Positions 25,168 to 33,576 of a stretch of DNA of 64,000 nt are shown here, piece after piece. The translations under genes were made by a program, and so were the position numbers. Position 1 is the first letter of the stretch, and every line of letters begins with the position of its first letter. This DNA comes from Longimicrobium terrae (lineage in GTDB: Bacteria; Gemmatimonadota; Gemmatimonadetes; Longimicrobiales; Longimicrobiaceae). The stretch spans positions 62,001-126,000 of the forward strand of contig NZ_JACHIA010000017.1 of assembly GCF_014202995.1 (NCBI RefSeq), read 5' to 3'. The notes below the pieces were generated by a model. It had not been told where the DNA came from, ran no database searches, and saw only the letters and a program-made list of their open reading frames with translations.

Positions 25168-25171
25168 ACGT

Positions 25172-25200
25172 TTGATTCTCGACCGGGGCGCCGTTATCGT
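25172..25200 (+). promoter_or_regulatory. Promoter of the 25248 membrane-protein gene
   Basis: TTGATT (25172-25177), 17-base spacer, TATCGT (25195-25200); the start codon follows 47 bases later. Confidence 0.55.
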
Positions 25201-25247
25201 ATGCGTCCCGCCTTTTCTCTCATCCAGAAAACCATCCTGGCATCCAC

Positions 25248-25976
25248 ATGAACGCTCCCGCTCTGCGCGTCCGCTCCATCGGCGAAATCCTCGACATGGC
25301 GTTCCAGCTGTACCGCGCCCACATGGTTCCCATCGTTACCGCCACGGGGCTGTTCATTCTGCCCATCCTGCTGCTGCAGGTGGTTGTGCCGGAGGAGTTT
25401 CTGAGCGTGGTGGACCGGGTGAGCAACATCTTCTTCATGGCCGCCAGCGCGGCGGTGGTGCTGATCGCCTCGGAAGGCTACATGGGGCGGCAACTGGATG
25501 GGGTGACGGCGGTCAAGCGGGTGAACGGGCGTTTCATGTCCGTGTGGGGCGCCGCGATCATCCAGGGGCTCATGATCGGGATCGGGCTGCTGCTGCTGGT
25601 GATTCCCGGGCTGATCGCGGCCGCGTGGACGTTTGGAATGCAGCAGGCGGTGATGATTGAGGGACGCAAGGCGAACGACTCGTTCGAGCGGTCGCGCGAC
25701 CTCGCCCGGGGGAACCTGATGCACGTGCTGCTGACGGCCGTGATGACGCTGGTGATCACCTTTGTGGCCGTGATCGGCGTGATGGTGGTGCTGGGCTACG
25801 TGTTCACCGGCACGCGCTCGCTGAACATCGTGAGCACCCTGGTGATGATTCTGCTGAACCCGCTGGCGGCCGTGGTGAACACGGTGCTGTACTACGACCT
25901 GCGCATCCGCAAGGAAGGGTACGACGTGCAGGTGTACACCGAGCGCATGGACGCGGGCGTGCCCGTCGCGGGCTGA
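25248..25976 (+). CDS. Multi-pass membrane protein of unknown function
   Basis: 242 residues. The N-terminal motif VRSIGEILDMAFQLYRAH and C-terminal VVNTVLYYDLRIRKEGYD bracket about five hydrophobic helices (for example IVTATGLFILPILLLQVVV, LMIGIGLLLLVIPGLIAAAW, VLLTAVMTLVITFVAVIGVM). This is the layout of a widespread family related to the membrane domain of glycerophosphodiester phosphodiesterases, without the enzyme part. No ribosome-binding site is obvious. It is monocistronic, with its own promoter and a terminator at 25999-26028. Confidence 0.82.
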   Translation: MNAPALRVRSIGEILDMAFQLYRAHMVPIVTATGLFILPILLLQVVVPEEFLSVVDRVSNIFFMAASAAVVLIASEGYMGRQLDGVTAVKRVNGRFMSVWGAAIIQGLMIGIGLLLLVIPGLIAAAWTFGMQQAVMIEGRKANDSFERSRDLARGNLMHVLLTAVMTLVITFVAVIGVMVVLGYVFTGTRSLNIVSTLVMILLNPLAAVVNTVLYYDLRIRKEGYDVQVYTERMDAGVPVAG

Positions 25977-25998
25977 TCTTCGCTTTTGGGGATGACGG

Positions 25999-26028
25999 GC
26001 GGGGCGCGGCCATGCGGCCGCGCCCCGC
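25999..26028 (+). terminator. Intrinsic terminator
   Basis: 13-base perfect stem (25999-26011 with 26016-26028), 4-base loop, then TTCTTTGTT. Confidence 0.8.
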
Positions 26029-26099
26029 TTCTTTGTTCCGCGGCGTGCCGTCCGCTGAGCGAAGATCGTCCCCTGAGCCGTTTCTTCGCCCGCGGACCG

Positions 26100-26128
26100 T
26101 TGCCGCGCGGGCGAGGCGGTTTTATCGT
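26100..26128 (+). promoter_or_regulatory. Promoter of the 2-hydroxy-acid oxidase gene
   Basis: TTGCCG (26100-26105), 17-base spacer, TATCGT (26123-26128), the same -10 as at 25195, 39 bases before the ATG. Confidence 0.5.
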
Positions 26129-26166
26129 GCGGCTCCGCTGATCTGACCACCCGTTCCGCCGCGCCG

Positions 26167-27444
26167 ATGACTGATCGACCGACCGCGCTTTCCCGGCAGT
26201 CCGACATCTACGTGGGCGGGGTGAACGGCCGGCGCCCCGCCGTGCCCGTGGGCGCGCAGGCGCTGGAAGACGCCGCGCGGGAAGCCATGAGCGAGGAAGC
26301 GTTCGCCTACGTGGCGGGCGGAGCCGGGTCGGAAAGCACGGTGCGCGAGAACCGCGCGGCGTTCGAGCGGTGGCGGATCGTGCCTCGCATGCTGCGCGAC
26401 GTGTCTGCCCGCGACACCTCGATGGAACTGTTCGGCGAGCGCCTGGCCGCGCCGGTGCTGCTTTCGCCCGTGGGCGTGCTGGAGATGGCGCACCCGGAAG
26501 CGGACCTGGCCGTCGCCCGCGCGGCGGCGGAAACGGGAGTGCCGTTCATCTTCAGCAGCCAGGCCTCCTTCCCGATGGAGGACACCGCTTCGGTGATGGG
26601 CGACGCGCCGAGGTGGTTTCAGCTGTACTGGAGCAAGAGCGACGCGCTGGTGGAAAGCTTCGTCTCGCGCGCGGAATCGTCAGGGTGCGGCGCCATCGTG
26701 GTGACGCTGGATACGACGCTGCTGGGCTGGCGCACGCGCGACCTGGAACTCGCCTACCTCCCCTTTCTGCGCGGCAAGGGGATCGCGCAGTACGTGAACG
26801 ACCCCGTGTTCCTGGAGTCGCTGCACGGACCGCCGCCGGAGGGCCCCGCGCCGCCGCCGCGCCAGGTGAACCCGTCGTCGCTGCGCACGTTCGCCTCGCT
26901 GACCGCCGCCCATCCTGGCGGCTTCTGGAAAAACCTGCGCCGTCCGGAGCCGCTGCGCGCCGTGCAGCAGTTCATCGCCACCTATTCGCGCCCGTCGCTC
27001 ACCTGGGACGAACTGCCGTTCCTGCGCGCGCGGACGCGGCTGCCCATCATCCTCAAGGGCATTCTGCATCCGGATGACGCACGGCGGGCGGTGGACGCGG
27101 GGATGGACGGCGTGATCGTCAGCAACCACGGCGGGCGGCAGGTGGATGGGTCCATCGCCGCGCTGGATGCGCTCCCCGGCGTGGTGGAGGCGGTCGCCGG
27201 GCGCATTCCCGTGCTGATGGACAGCGGCATCCGTGGCGGGGTGGACGTGTTCCGCGCGCTCGCCCTGGGCGCGCGCGCCGTGTGCCTGGGCCGGCCGTAC
27301 GTGTACGGACTGGCGGTGGCGGGGCAGGCGGGCGTGGCGGAGGTGATTCGCAACCTGCTGGCGGACTTCGAGTTGACGATGGCGCTTTCCGGATGCCGCT
27401 CGCTGGCGGAGATCACCCGCGAATCCATCGTCCGCGCCGGCTGA
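26167..27444 (+). CDS. FMN-dependent alpha-hydroxy-acid oxidizing protein (lactate monooxygenase/oxidase-like)
   Basis: 425 residues. Family hallmarks: FAYVAGGAGSESTVREN, FSSQASFPMED, RWFQLYWSKSD, VVTLDTTLLGWRTRDL, the FMN-contacting LILKG-type strand PIILKGILHPDDA, and the catalytic VSNHGGRQVDGSIAALDALP followed by LMDSGIRGGVDVFRALALGA. A long insertion rich in Pro (about 220-240) and the length favour lactate 2-monooxygenase-like members over LldD. It oxidises a 2-hydroxy acid, probably lactate, to the keto acid or its decarboxylation product. It is monocistronic with its own promoter. Confidence 0.92.
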   Translation: MTDRPTALSRQSDIYVGGVNGRRPAVPVGAQALEDAAREAMSEEAFAYVAGGAGSESTVRENRAAFERWRIVPRMLRDVSARDTSMELFGERLAAPVLLSPVGVLEMAHPEADLAVARAAAETGVPFIFSSQASFPMEDTASVMGDAPRWFQLYWSKSDALVESFVSRAESSGCGAIVVTLDTTLLGWRTRDLELAYLPFLRGKGIAQYVNDPVFLESLHGPPPEGPAPPPRQVNPSSLRTFASLTAAHPGGFWKNLRRPEPLRAVQQFIATYSRPSLTWDELPFLRARTRLPIILKGILHPDDARRAVDAGMDGVIVSNHGGRQVDGSIAALDALPGVVEAVAGRIPVLMDSGIRGGVDVFRALALGARAVCLGRPYVYGLAVAGQAGVAEVIRNLLADFELTMALSGCRSLAEITRESIVRAG

Positions 27445-27528
27445 GGACGGCGCGGCGCGGATCAAACCGTCCGCGCGGCGGTACCATCGGCCACAGACGA
27501 CAATCCAGTTTCATCCACGCGTGCCCCC

Positions 27529-28296
27529 ATGCCTTACGTGACGCTGCGCCGCGCGCTTCATGCGCTTCTGTTGTCCGCCCTGCTCCCCGCCGCGGCCGCC
27601 GCCCAGTCGGTGAGCGGGCGCGTGCTGGACCTGGCGACGGGCCAGCCGGTGGCGCAGGCCGCGGTTTCGGTGCTGGACCAGGCCGGCCGGCTGCGGGCCA
27701 GCGGGCAGACGGACGGCAGCGGCCGGTTTCTGCTCCTGCTGGACAGCGCCGCCACGGTGCAGCTTCGCGGCGAGCGCATCGGCTACCGCGCGGCGGCTTC
27801 GGACTGGCTGCGGGTGGGCCCCGGATCGATGCTGAGCGCGGACCTGCGGCTGCCCCCGTCGGCGGTGACGCTGAGCGGGGTGACGATCACCGCGCGGCAG
27901 ACGCCCCCCTTCAAGGACCGGCGGGCGCGCAACTTCTTCATCCGCGCGGGGCGCGGGGTGGGGTCGTTCGTGCTTCCGGAGGTGATCGACGCGCGACGGC
28001 CGGGACCGCTCAGCACGATTCTGCAGTCGGTTCCGCGCATGCGCTTTACCCGGGCGGAGCGCGCGGATCCCGGCGAGCCGCTGCTGCCCGGCCGTGGCGG
28101 AGGCACCTGCGTTCCCACGATCTACGTGAACGGCGCCATCAAGCGCGTCACGGGCGACGACCGGCTGAACGACCTGGTGGATCCCAACGAGCTGTGGGGC
28201 GTGGAGGTGTACGAGCAGAGCTACGAGGCGCCCGCGGAACTCCCCGCGCAGGACCCGGACTGCGGCGTGATCGTCGTCTGGACGCAGCGCTCCTGA
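27529..28296 (+). CDS. Secreted carboxypeptidase-regulatory/TonB-plug-like protein without barrel
   Basis: 255 residues with a cleavable signal peptide (ALLLSALLPAAAAAQ). Residues about 27-110 form a carboxypeptidase-regulatory-like domain (SGRVLDLATGQPVAQAAVSV, GSGRFLLLL). The rest recalls a TonB receptor plug: FVLPEVIDA, LSTILQSVPRMRF, CVPTIYVNGAIKR, and a final GVEVYEQSYEAPAELPAQ then DCGVIVVWT. There is no beta-barrel, so it is not a transporter. Two cysteines could pair. Such stand-alone proteins recur in Gemmatimonadota as far as I know; their role is unknown. Confidence 0.82.
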   Translation: MPYVTLRRALHALLLSALLPAAAAAQSVSGRVLDLATGQPVAQAAVSVLDQAGRLRASGQTDGSGRFLLLLDSAATVQLRGERIGYRAAASDWLRVGPGSMLSADLRLPPSAVTLSGVTITARQTPPFKDRRARNFFIRAGRGVGSFVLPEVIDARRPGPLSTILQSVPRMRFTRAERADPGEPLLPGRGGGTCVPTIYVNGAIKRVTGDDRLNDLVDPNELWGVEVYEQSYEAPAELPAQDPDCGVIVVWTQRS

Positions 28297-28315
28297 TGGA
28301 CCGGGATGGACAAAC

Positions 28316-28354
28316 GAGAGCGGCGGCGAGGATTCATTCCTCGCCGCCGCTCTC
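28316..28354. terminator. Bidirectional intrinsic terminator
   Basis: 17-base perfect stem (28316-28332 with 28338-28354), 5-base loop, then ATTTTC on the plus strand. It ends the secreted-protein gene and the convergent minus-strand lipoprotein gene. Confidence 0.8.
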
Positions 28355-28377
28355 ATTTTCATCCATCCAGACGGTGG

Positions 28378-28674
28378 TCAGCTGTGACCGTTTCCGTGGC
28401 CCCGGCCGTTTCCGCGCCCGTTGCCGTCTCGGTTATTGCCGTTCCCATTCCCGTTGTTGCCGTTGCCGTTTCCGCGGCGGCCGTTGTCGTGCCGCTCCTT
28501 GTCTTTGCCGTTGCCGCGGTTCTGGCGCGGCGCCGAGGCCTCGCCGCGCCCCCGGCCGGTGACGGTGCGGCGGTAGTCTTCGGGGCTCAGGCGGCCGCCG
28601 TTGCCGCCGGCGCACGCCGCGGTGCCCAGCAGCGCCAGCGCCAGGGCGGCGGACGCGAGTCGAAGGTGCTTCAT
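28378..28674 (-). CDS. Small Gly/Asn-rich lipoprotein
   Basis: 98 residues from the ATG at MKHLRLAS, preceded by AAAGGAA. Signal peptide with lipobox LLGTAAC, then a short ordered stretch (RLSPEDYRRTV). The second half is low complexity: repeats of NG, GNN and RGNG dipeptides ending GRGHGNGHS. The tail is highly basic and polar, and at the DNA level is a run of GGCAAC-type codons. It could be a surface-exposed, polyanion- or wall-binding tether. No known family is recognised. The good ribosome-binding site and lipobox argue that it is a real gene. Confidence 0.75.
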   Translation of the reverse strand: MKHLRLASAALALALLGTAACAGGNGGRLSPEDYRRTVTGRGRGEASAPRQNRGNGKDKERHDNGRRGNGNGNNGNGNGNNRDGNGRGNGRGHGNGHS

Positions 28675-28788
28675 CGGATTCCTTTGTGCGCAGGTCATGA
28701 CTCCGGCGCGGGCGGGCCGGACGATTGGGAAACATCCGTCGCAAGGTCTGCGCCGCTGATACGGGATCAGCCGATCGGGCGGCGAGTC

Positions 28789-28817
28789 TCGACAGCATGC
28801 CGTGCGCGGGGTAGTTT
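28789..28817 (+). promoter_or_regulatory. Promoter of glyA
   Basis: TCGACA (28789-28794), 17-base spacer, TAGTTT (28812-28817) followed by GG. The -10 matches the TAnnTTTG box known from Bacteroidota. Confidence 0.6.
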
Positions 28818-28856
28818 GGGCGCTTGACCTCCACCCTCCGTCTCCGGTTCAGGAAC

Positions 28857-30107
28857 ATGGACGCGCTGAAGCAGACTGATCCCGATATCCACCGCCTGCT
28901 CATTTCCGAGGCCGAGCGGCAGGAGCACCAGCTGGAGATGATCGCCTCGGAGAACTTCGTGTCGCAGGCGGTGATGCAGGCACAGGGCTCGGTGCTCACC
29001 AACAAGTACGCCGAGGGCTACCCGGGCAAGCGCTACTACGGCGGCTGCGAGGTGGTGGACGAGGTGGAGGAGCTGGCCCGCCAGCGCGCGCTGCAGCTGT
29101 TTGGCGCGCAGCACGCCAACGTGCAGCCGCACTCGGGCGCGCAGGCCAACATGGCCGTCTATTTCGCGCTCATGCAGCCCGGCGACACCCTGCTGGGAAT
29201 GAACCTGAGCGAGGGCGGGCACCTGACGCACGGCTCGCCGGTGAACTTCAGCGGGCGCCTGTACAACGTGGCGGCGTACGGCGTGCGGCCTGACGACCAC
29301 CGCATCGACTACGCGGCGCTTCGCGACCAGGCCATGCAGGTGCGCCCGTCCATCATCGTGGCGGGGGCCAGTGCGTATCCGCGGCAGATCGACTTTGAGA
29401 CGTTCGGCGAGATCGCGCGGGAGTGCGGGGCGCGGCTGGTGGTGGACATGGCGCACATCGCCGGGCTGGTGGCCACGGGGCACCATCCCAACCCGGTGCC
29501 GTTCGCGGACGTGGTGACCACCACCACGCACAAGACGCTGCGCGGGCCCCGCGGCGGCATGATCCTGTGCACCGAAGAGCACGCCAAGGCCATCGACAAG
29601 CAGATCTTTCCGGGCGTGCAGGGCGGCCCGCTGATGCACGTGATCGCGGCCAAGGCGGTGGCGTTCAGCGAGGCGCTGCGCCCGGAGTTCAGCGACTACA
29701 GCGGCCGGGTGATCGCCAACGCGCAGGCGCTGGCGCAGGGGCTGGCGGAGCGCGGGTTTACGCTGGTGTCGGGGGGGACGGACAACCACCTGATGCTGGT
29801 GGATCTGCGCAGCAAGGGCGTGACGGGCAAGGTGGCGGAAAAGGCGCTGGACGCGGCGGGGATCACGGTGAACAAGAACACGGTGCCGGGGGAAACCGAG
29901 TCGCCGTTCGTCACCAGCGGCATCCGCATCGGCACGCCGGCGCTTACCACGCGCGGGCTGGGAGTGGGGGAGATGGAGACGATCGCCGGGTTCATCGACC
30001 AGGTGATCAGCGCGCCGGGAGACGAGGCCGTCGCCGGGCGTGTCCGCGGCGAGATCCGCGAACTGTGCGACCGGTTTCCGCTGTACGGCGACTGGGCGCG
30101 CAGCTGA
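28857..30107 (+). CDS. glyA: Serine hydroxymethyltransferase
   Basis: 416 residues from ATG 28857 (CAGGAAC just upstream); a TTG at 28824 would add 11 residues but coincides with the predicted transcription start. PLP enzyme converting serine and tetrahydrofolate to glycine and methylene-THF. Motifs: [50 protein letters not shown] and the PLP-lysine block [14 protein letters not shown], then the substrate-carboxylate region [13 protein letters not shown]. Length is normal. It is monocistronic, flanked by its promoter and a terminator at 30130. Confidence 0.96.
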   Translation: MDALKQTDPDIHRLLISEAERQEHQLEMIASENFVSQAVMQAQGSVLTNKYAEGYPGKRYYGGCEVVDEVEELARQRALQLFGAQHANVQPHSGAQANMAVYFALMQPGDTLLGMNLSEGGHLTHGSPVNFSGRLYNVAAYGVRPDDHRIDYAALRDQAMQVRPSIIVAGASAYPRQIDFETFGEIARECGARLVVDMAHIAGLVATGHHPNPVPFADVVTTTTHKTLRGPRGGMILCTEEHAKAIDKQIFPGVQGGPLMHVIAAKAVAFSEALRPEFSDYSGRVIANAQALAQGLAERGFTLVSGGTDNHLMLVDLRSKGVTGKVAEKALDAAGITVNKNTVPGETESPFVTSGIRIGTPALTTRGLGVGEMETIAGFIDQVISAPGDEAVAGRVRGEIRELCDRFPLYGDWARS

Positions 30108-30129
30108 TCGCGATCGTCACGGCGTTCTT

Positions 30130-30156
30130 AACGGCCCCGCTCATGGCGGGGCCGTT
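30130..30156 (+). terminator. Intrinsic terminator of glyA
   Basis: 11-base perfect stem (30130-30140 with 30146-30156), 5-base loop, then TTCG. Confidence 0.75.
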
Positions 30157-30160
30157 TTCG

Positions 30161-30189
30161 TTGACGGGTGTCCAGTTTGTCAGTACTCT
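30161..30189 (+). promoter_or_regulatory. Promoter of the GIY-YIG gene
   Basis: TTGACG (30161-30166), 17-base spacer, TACTCT (30184-30189), 43 bases before the ATG and directly after the glyA terminator. Confidence 0.5.
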
Positions 30190-30231
30190 CTCCTGGGTGC
30201 CGGAATTCCCGCATTCTTCCCTGTTCGTCGG

Positions 30232-30546
30232 ATGACCACATACTTCGTGTACATCGTCGCGAGTCTCGCGCGCGTGCTCTACGTGGGCGTGACCAGTGAC
30301 CTGCCTCGCCGGATCGTGGAGCACAGGACCGGCGCGATCGCGGGGTTCACGCAACGTTACAGGGTGAACAGGCTTGTCTACTATGAGGCAGGCGAGAACA
30401 TTCGCTCGGTGATCGAGCGCGAGAAGCAGCTGAAGGGATGGACGAGACGCCGCAAGGCGGAGTTGATCGAAGCGCAGAATCCGGGATGGGAGGATCTGGC
30501 GGTGCACATCGGGCTGCCTGTCGCCGAGGATGGACAGGCGCGCTGA
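30232..30546 (+). CDS. GIY-YIG domain nuclease-like protein (UPF0213/YhbQ type)
   Basis: 104 residues. The single GIY-YIG domain reads TYFVYIVASLARVLYVGVTSDLPRRIVEH, with the catalytic Arg in LPRR and the later Glu in VYYEAGENI/AIEREKQLKGW-type helix (IEREKQLKGWTRRRKAELIE). Small stand-alone proteins of this family are common and mostly uncharacterised; some cut branched or damaged DNA. The ATG at 30232 is preferred to longer upstream options that run into the terminator. Confidence 0.88.
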   Translation: MTTYFVYIVASLARVLYVGVTSDLPRRIVEHRTGAIAGFTQRYRVNRLVYYEAGENIRSVIEREKQLKGWTRRRKAELIEAQNPGWEDLAVHIGLPVAEDGQAR

Positions 30547-30583
30547 ATCTGTTGATGGCGGCGGAGTTGGCTCGTGCCCAGGC

Positions 30584-30788
30584 TAGATCCTTCGTCGCGC
30601 CAGAGTGTGGTGCCGCAGAAACTTCCGCCGGCGCTCCTCAGGATGACATGTGGGGGGTGGATGGCGTGGTGCGGCGACGATTCCAGGCGTGGGGCACAGA
30701 CCCTGTTCCAGCCCCAAACCATGTCATCCTGAGGAGGCGCCGGACGAACTTGCGGGTGAGCCGAGCCCTGGCGCCGACGAAGGATCTA
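30584..30788. repeat. Dispersed intergenic repeat R1, copy B (self-inverted)
   Basis: Left arm 30584-30650 begins TAGATCCTTCGTCGCGCCAG and ends CTCAGGATGACATG. Right arm 30720-30788 is its approximate reverse complement, beginning CATGTCATCCTGAGG and ending GACGAAGGATCTA, so the element can fold into one long hairpin with a loop of about 70 bases. Just beyond it, CCATCCGCCGGTCCAAC matches copy A (CCATCCGCCGAGCCAAC). Confidence 0.7.
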
Positions 30789-30918
30789 CCATCCGCCGGT
30801 CCAACTCTCCCGCTCCACACGAAACCGTCCCGGCGACCTCTCGACGCGAACCGCGGGGCGGTTCCGGTGTACGCGAAGGTCTTGCGCCCGATCCCCAGTG
30901 ATTCCCGCAGTGCCTGCC

Positions 30919-32289
30919 ATGAAGCGAGCCTACATCGAAACGTACGGATGCCAGATGAACATCAGCGACAGTGAGCTGATGCACGGCATCCTGGCCGAAC
31001 AGGGTTTCTCCACCACCGACAAGCCCGAAGACGCGGACGTCATCCTGGTGAACACCTGCGCCATCCGCGACCACGCGGAACAGCGCGTCATCGGCCGCGT
31101 GGGGCAGCTTCAGCAGATTCGCCGCGACAACCCGGACGTCGTCATCGGCGTTACCGGCTGCATGGCGCAGCGCATGGGCGAGTCGCTGCTGGGCCGCGCG
31201 GGCGGCGTGGACATGGTGATGGGCCCCGACGCCTATCGCCAGCTTTCCGACAAGCTCGCCGAGGTGGTCGCGCGCCGCGGGCCCGCCGGACGCCTGCCCA
31301 TGTCGCAGTCCGCGCCGGCCATCGCCGCCCGCGGCCTGGCCGTCCTGGGCTTTGACCCGCACGAGAACTACGAGGGCGTCGCCGCCAAGCGCATCTCGGC
31401 CGTGAGCGCCTGGGTGCCCATTCAGCGCGGCTGCAACTACCGTTGCACCTACTGCATCGTCCCCTACGTGCGCGGTGACGAAAAGAACCGCGATCCGCAG
31501 GCGATTCTGGACGAGGTGCGCGCGCTGGCCGCGGACGGCGTTCCCGAGGTCACACTCCTGGGGCAGACCGTAAACTCGTACGAGCACGGCGGATGGAACT
31601 TTCCCCGCCTGCTGCGCGAGGTGGCGCACGTGGACGGAATCCGCCGCGTGCGCTTCACCAGCCCGCACCCCAACGACTTCACCCGCGAGCTGGTGGAGGC
31701 GATGGCCGAGGAGCCGCGCGTGTGCAAGCAGCTGCACCTTCCCGTGCAGAGCGGCCACAACCGCACGCTCAAGCGCATGCTGCGCCGCTACACGGTGGAA
31801 GAGTACCTGGAAAAGATCGAGTGGGTTCGCGCGGCCATGCCCGGCATCTCCCTGAGCACGGACGTGATCGTGGGCTTTCCGGGCGAGACGGACGAGGAGT
31901 ACGAGGCCACGCTGCAGCTGATGCGCACCGTGCGCTACGACGACGCGTTCCTGTACAAGTACTCGCTGCGCGACGGCACCCCCGCCACGCGCCTGCCCGC
32001 CGACCAGTTCGTCCCCGACGAAATCGGCTCGGCGCGCCTGCAGCGGCTGATTGAGACGCACCGCGCCATCCAGGCGGAGATCTACCAGTCCGAGGTGGGC
32101 CGCACGGAAGAAGTGCTGGTGGAAAAGGAAGGGAAGCGCGGCGGGCTTCAGGGGCGCACCGGCGGCAACAAGGTGGTCACCTTTGAGGGCCCGGTCGGCC
32201 TGATCGGCCACTTCGTGGACGTGGAGCTCACGGGCACCAGCGGCTCCACCTTCGTGGGCGAGATGGCCGGCGCGCTGGCGGCCGCGTGA
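30919..32289 (+). CDS. miaB: tRNA-2-methylthio-N6-dimethylallyladenosine synthase
   Basis: 456 residues from the ATG at MKRAYIETYG; a GTG at 30898 is less likely. Radical-SAM methylthiotransferase that modifies A37 of tRNAs reading U-initial codons, such as the tRNA-Leu(TAA) in this window. N-terminal UPF0004 domain (ETYGCQMNISDSE, NTCAIRDHAE, GCMAQ), the radical-SAM cluster RGCNYRCTYCIVPYVRG (Cys at CxxxCxxC), PHPNDF, LPVQSGHNR, DVIVGFPGET, and a C-terminal TRAM domain (VLVEKEGKRGGLQGRTGGNK). All six expected iron-sulfur ligands are present. Confidence 0.95.
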   Translation: MKRAYIETYGCQMNISDSELMHGILAEQGFSTTDKPEDADVILVNTCAIRDHAEQRVIGRVGQLQQIRRDNPDVVIGVTGCMAQRMGESLLGRAGGVDMVMGPDAYRQLSDKLAEVVARRGPAGRLPMSQSAPAIAARGLAVLGFDPHENYEGVAAKRISAVSAWVPIQRGCNYRCTYCIVPYVRGDEKNRDPQAILDEVRALAADGVPEVTLLGQTVNSYEHGGWNFPRLLREVAHVDGIRRVRFTSPHPNDFTRELVEAMAEEPRVCKQLHLPVQSGHNRTLKRMLRRYTVEEYLEKIEWVRAAMPGISLSTDVIVGFPGETDEEYEATLQLMRTVRYDDAFLYKYSLRDGTPATRLPADQFVPDEIGSARLQRLIETHRAIQAEIYQSEVGRTEEVLVEKEGKRGGLQGRTGGNKVVTFEGPVGLIGHFVDVELTGTSGSTFVGEMAGALAAA

Positions 32290-32723
32290 AGATGCCCGGC
32301 TGGCTTCCCATCGCCGGCGTCGCGCTGGCCGGCGCGCTGGTCACCTGGCTGAACCGCGGCGAGCGCGTGGTGCTGCACGCGGGCGTGGCGACGTTCTACC
32401 GCGCGCCGCTCACGCTGGTGCTGTTCGTGGCGTTCGTGGCTGGCATGCTGACCATGATGATGCTGAGCCTGCGGCAGGACATGCGGATGCGCCAGGAACT
32501 GCGCGCCCGCGGCCTGCTGGACGACCTTCCGGCGCGCCCCGCGGCGGTGCCCCCGCGCCGCGAGCCCCTCGCGCCCGCCGCCAGCCGCGCGGACGACGCC
32601 ACGTGGGCCGCGCCGCCGCCGGTGGCGCACTCGCCGTGGGCGGACATGGACACGCCCCGCCGCGCGACGGACGAGGACGCGACCATCCCGCATCCCCGCG
32701 AGCCGGACCCGCCCGCGTACTGA
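32286..32723 (+). CDS. LapA-like two-helix membrane protein
   Basis: 145 residues; GTG start overlaps the miaB stop by four bases. Two hydrophobic helices (about 5-20 and 38-60) around a short VVLHAGVATFYRAPLTL loop match the small LapA/DUF1049 topology. A basic coiled segment (RQDMRMRQELRARGLL) and a Pro/Ala-rich disordered tail follow. LapA relatives affect lipopolysaccharide assembly in Proteobacteria; that role is only a guess here. A weak hairpin (32741-32770, GCCGCCGC/GCGGCGGT followed by TTTT) comes after it. Confidence 0.72.
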   Translation: MKMPGWLPIAGVALAGALVTWLNRGERVVLHAGVATFYRAPLTLVLFVAFVAGMLTMMMLSLRQDMRMRQELRARGLLDDLPARPAAVPPRREPLAPAASRADDATWAAPPPVAHSPWADMDTPRRATDEDATIPHPREPDPPAY

Positions 32724-32740
32724 GCTGGATTTTGATGGTA

Positions 32741-32773
32741 AGCCGCCGCTCTCCTACGGGGGGCGGCGGTTTT
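32741..32773 (+). terminator. Probable intrinsic terminator
   Basis: Stem AGCCGCCGC with GCGGCGGTT (one G-T wobble) around a loop of about 13 bases, ending in TTTTCG. Confidence 0.5.
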
Positions 32774-32805
32774 CGTTCGCGATCGTTGGCTCGGAGAATA
32801 TGTCG

Positions 32806-32834
32806 TTGTGCGCGGGCGCGATGGTGATTAGGTT
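32806..32834 (+). promoter_or_regulatory. Candidate promoter of the RiPP-like precursor cluster
   Basis: TTGTGC (32806-32811), 17-base spacer, TAGGTT (32829-32834) followed by GG. The next start codon (33058) is about 220 bases on, implying a long 5' leader in which I see no gene and no obvious riboswitch. Confidence 0.45.
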
Positions 32835-33057
32835 GGATCAGAGCCGCTCTTATTCCGCCTTCGCGAGATAAGGCGCGGTTCGTCGCCGGCCGGCACGCCG
32901 CGTCTGGCTCCTCGTCCCGCCGTTGCCGCCGCGCCTTGCATCAAGCTGCGCGCACCTGCACCAGCCGGGCGGAACCACGTCCTGTCCGACAGCCACGGTA
33001 CCTGCCGCCGCCACATCGTCTCATCCCCCCTCACGCACACCGGAACGGAGCATCCCC

Positions 33058-33348
33058 ATGACCAAGCTGATCCTGAAGTTGGATGAACTGAGCGTGGAGT
33101 CGTTCGCCCCCGCGGGCGAGGTGCCGGGGCGCGGCACGGTGGAGGGGCGGGGCGACACGCTGGGGTACTACACCTGCGCGGAGAACACCTGCGACGGCGG
33201 TACGTGCGGCCGGCAGTTCTCCGAGGCGACGTGCGACACCACCTGCGGACAGCCGGCAACCTGCGGATACGACTACTGCGGTACGTATCCGGGCCAGGGC
33301 TGCCCCAACTCGCAGTGGTACTGCACCGACTGCAAGTGGGTGTGCTGA
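33058..33348 (+). CDS. Cys-rich RiPP-like (lanthipeptide-type) precursor peptide 1
   Basis: 96 residues; ATG with GGAG seven bases upstream. Leader MTKLILKLDELSVESF shares the pattern KLxLxLDxLxVxSF with two other small genes in this window. GRGTVEGRG follows, then a core of about 57 residues with eleven cysteines spaced like CAENTC, CGRQFSEATC, CDTTC, CGYDYC and a terminal CKWVC, mixed with Thr and Ser. Leader plus Cys/Thr/Ser core is the design of lanthipeptide-type precursors; the leader resembles those of pinensin-family peptides of FCB bacteria (from memory). No cyclase or dehydratase is encoded in the window, so the modification is inferred. It could alternatively be a disulfide-rich peptide. 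Confidence 0.75.
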   Translation: MTKLILKLDELSVESFAPAGEVPGRGTVEGRGDTLGYYTCAENTCDGGTCGRQFSEATCDTTCGQPATCGYDYCGTYPGQGCPNSQWYCTDCKWVC

Positions 33349-33576
33349 GGAACGGTCGGTCGGTGTCACCGCGCGAAGTACGGTCCGCGCATCGCGGATG
33401 ATGAGGGTGAGACGTTCCCGGCTCCGGCTCGGGGCGTCTACTCCGTGCGCGTGGAAAGCAGCGTCTTGTGAGAGCTTCCAGTTTCTGACAGATTGAGGGA
33501 CTCCCTTTTACGCCACCCCGCGACACCGGAATCTGCCGGACGAGCGGGAGCCGTACACCTGTACCGGAGAACGACC

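Noticed and set aside
32835-33057. Riboswitch in the long leader before precursor 1
   Set aside because: No conserved riboswitch core or terminator/antiterminator pair could be recognised; only length suggested it.
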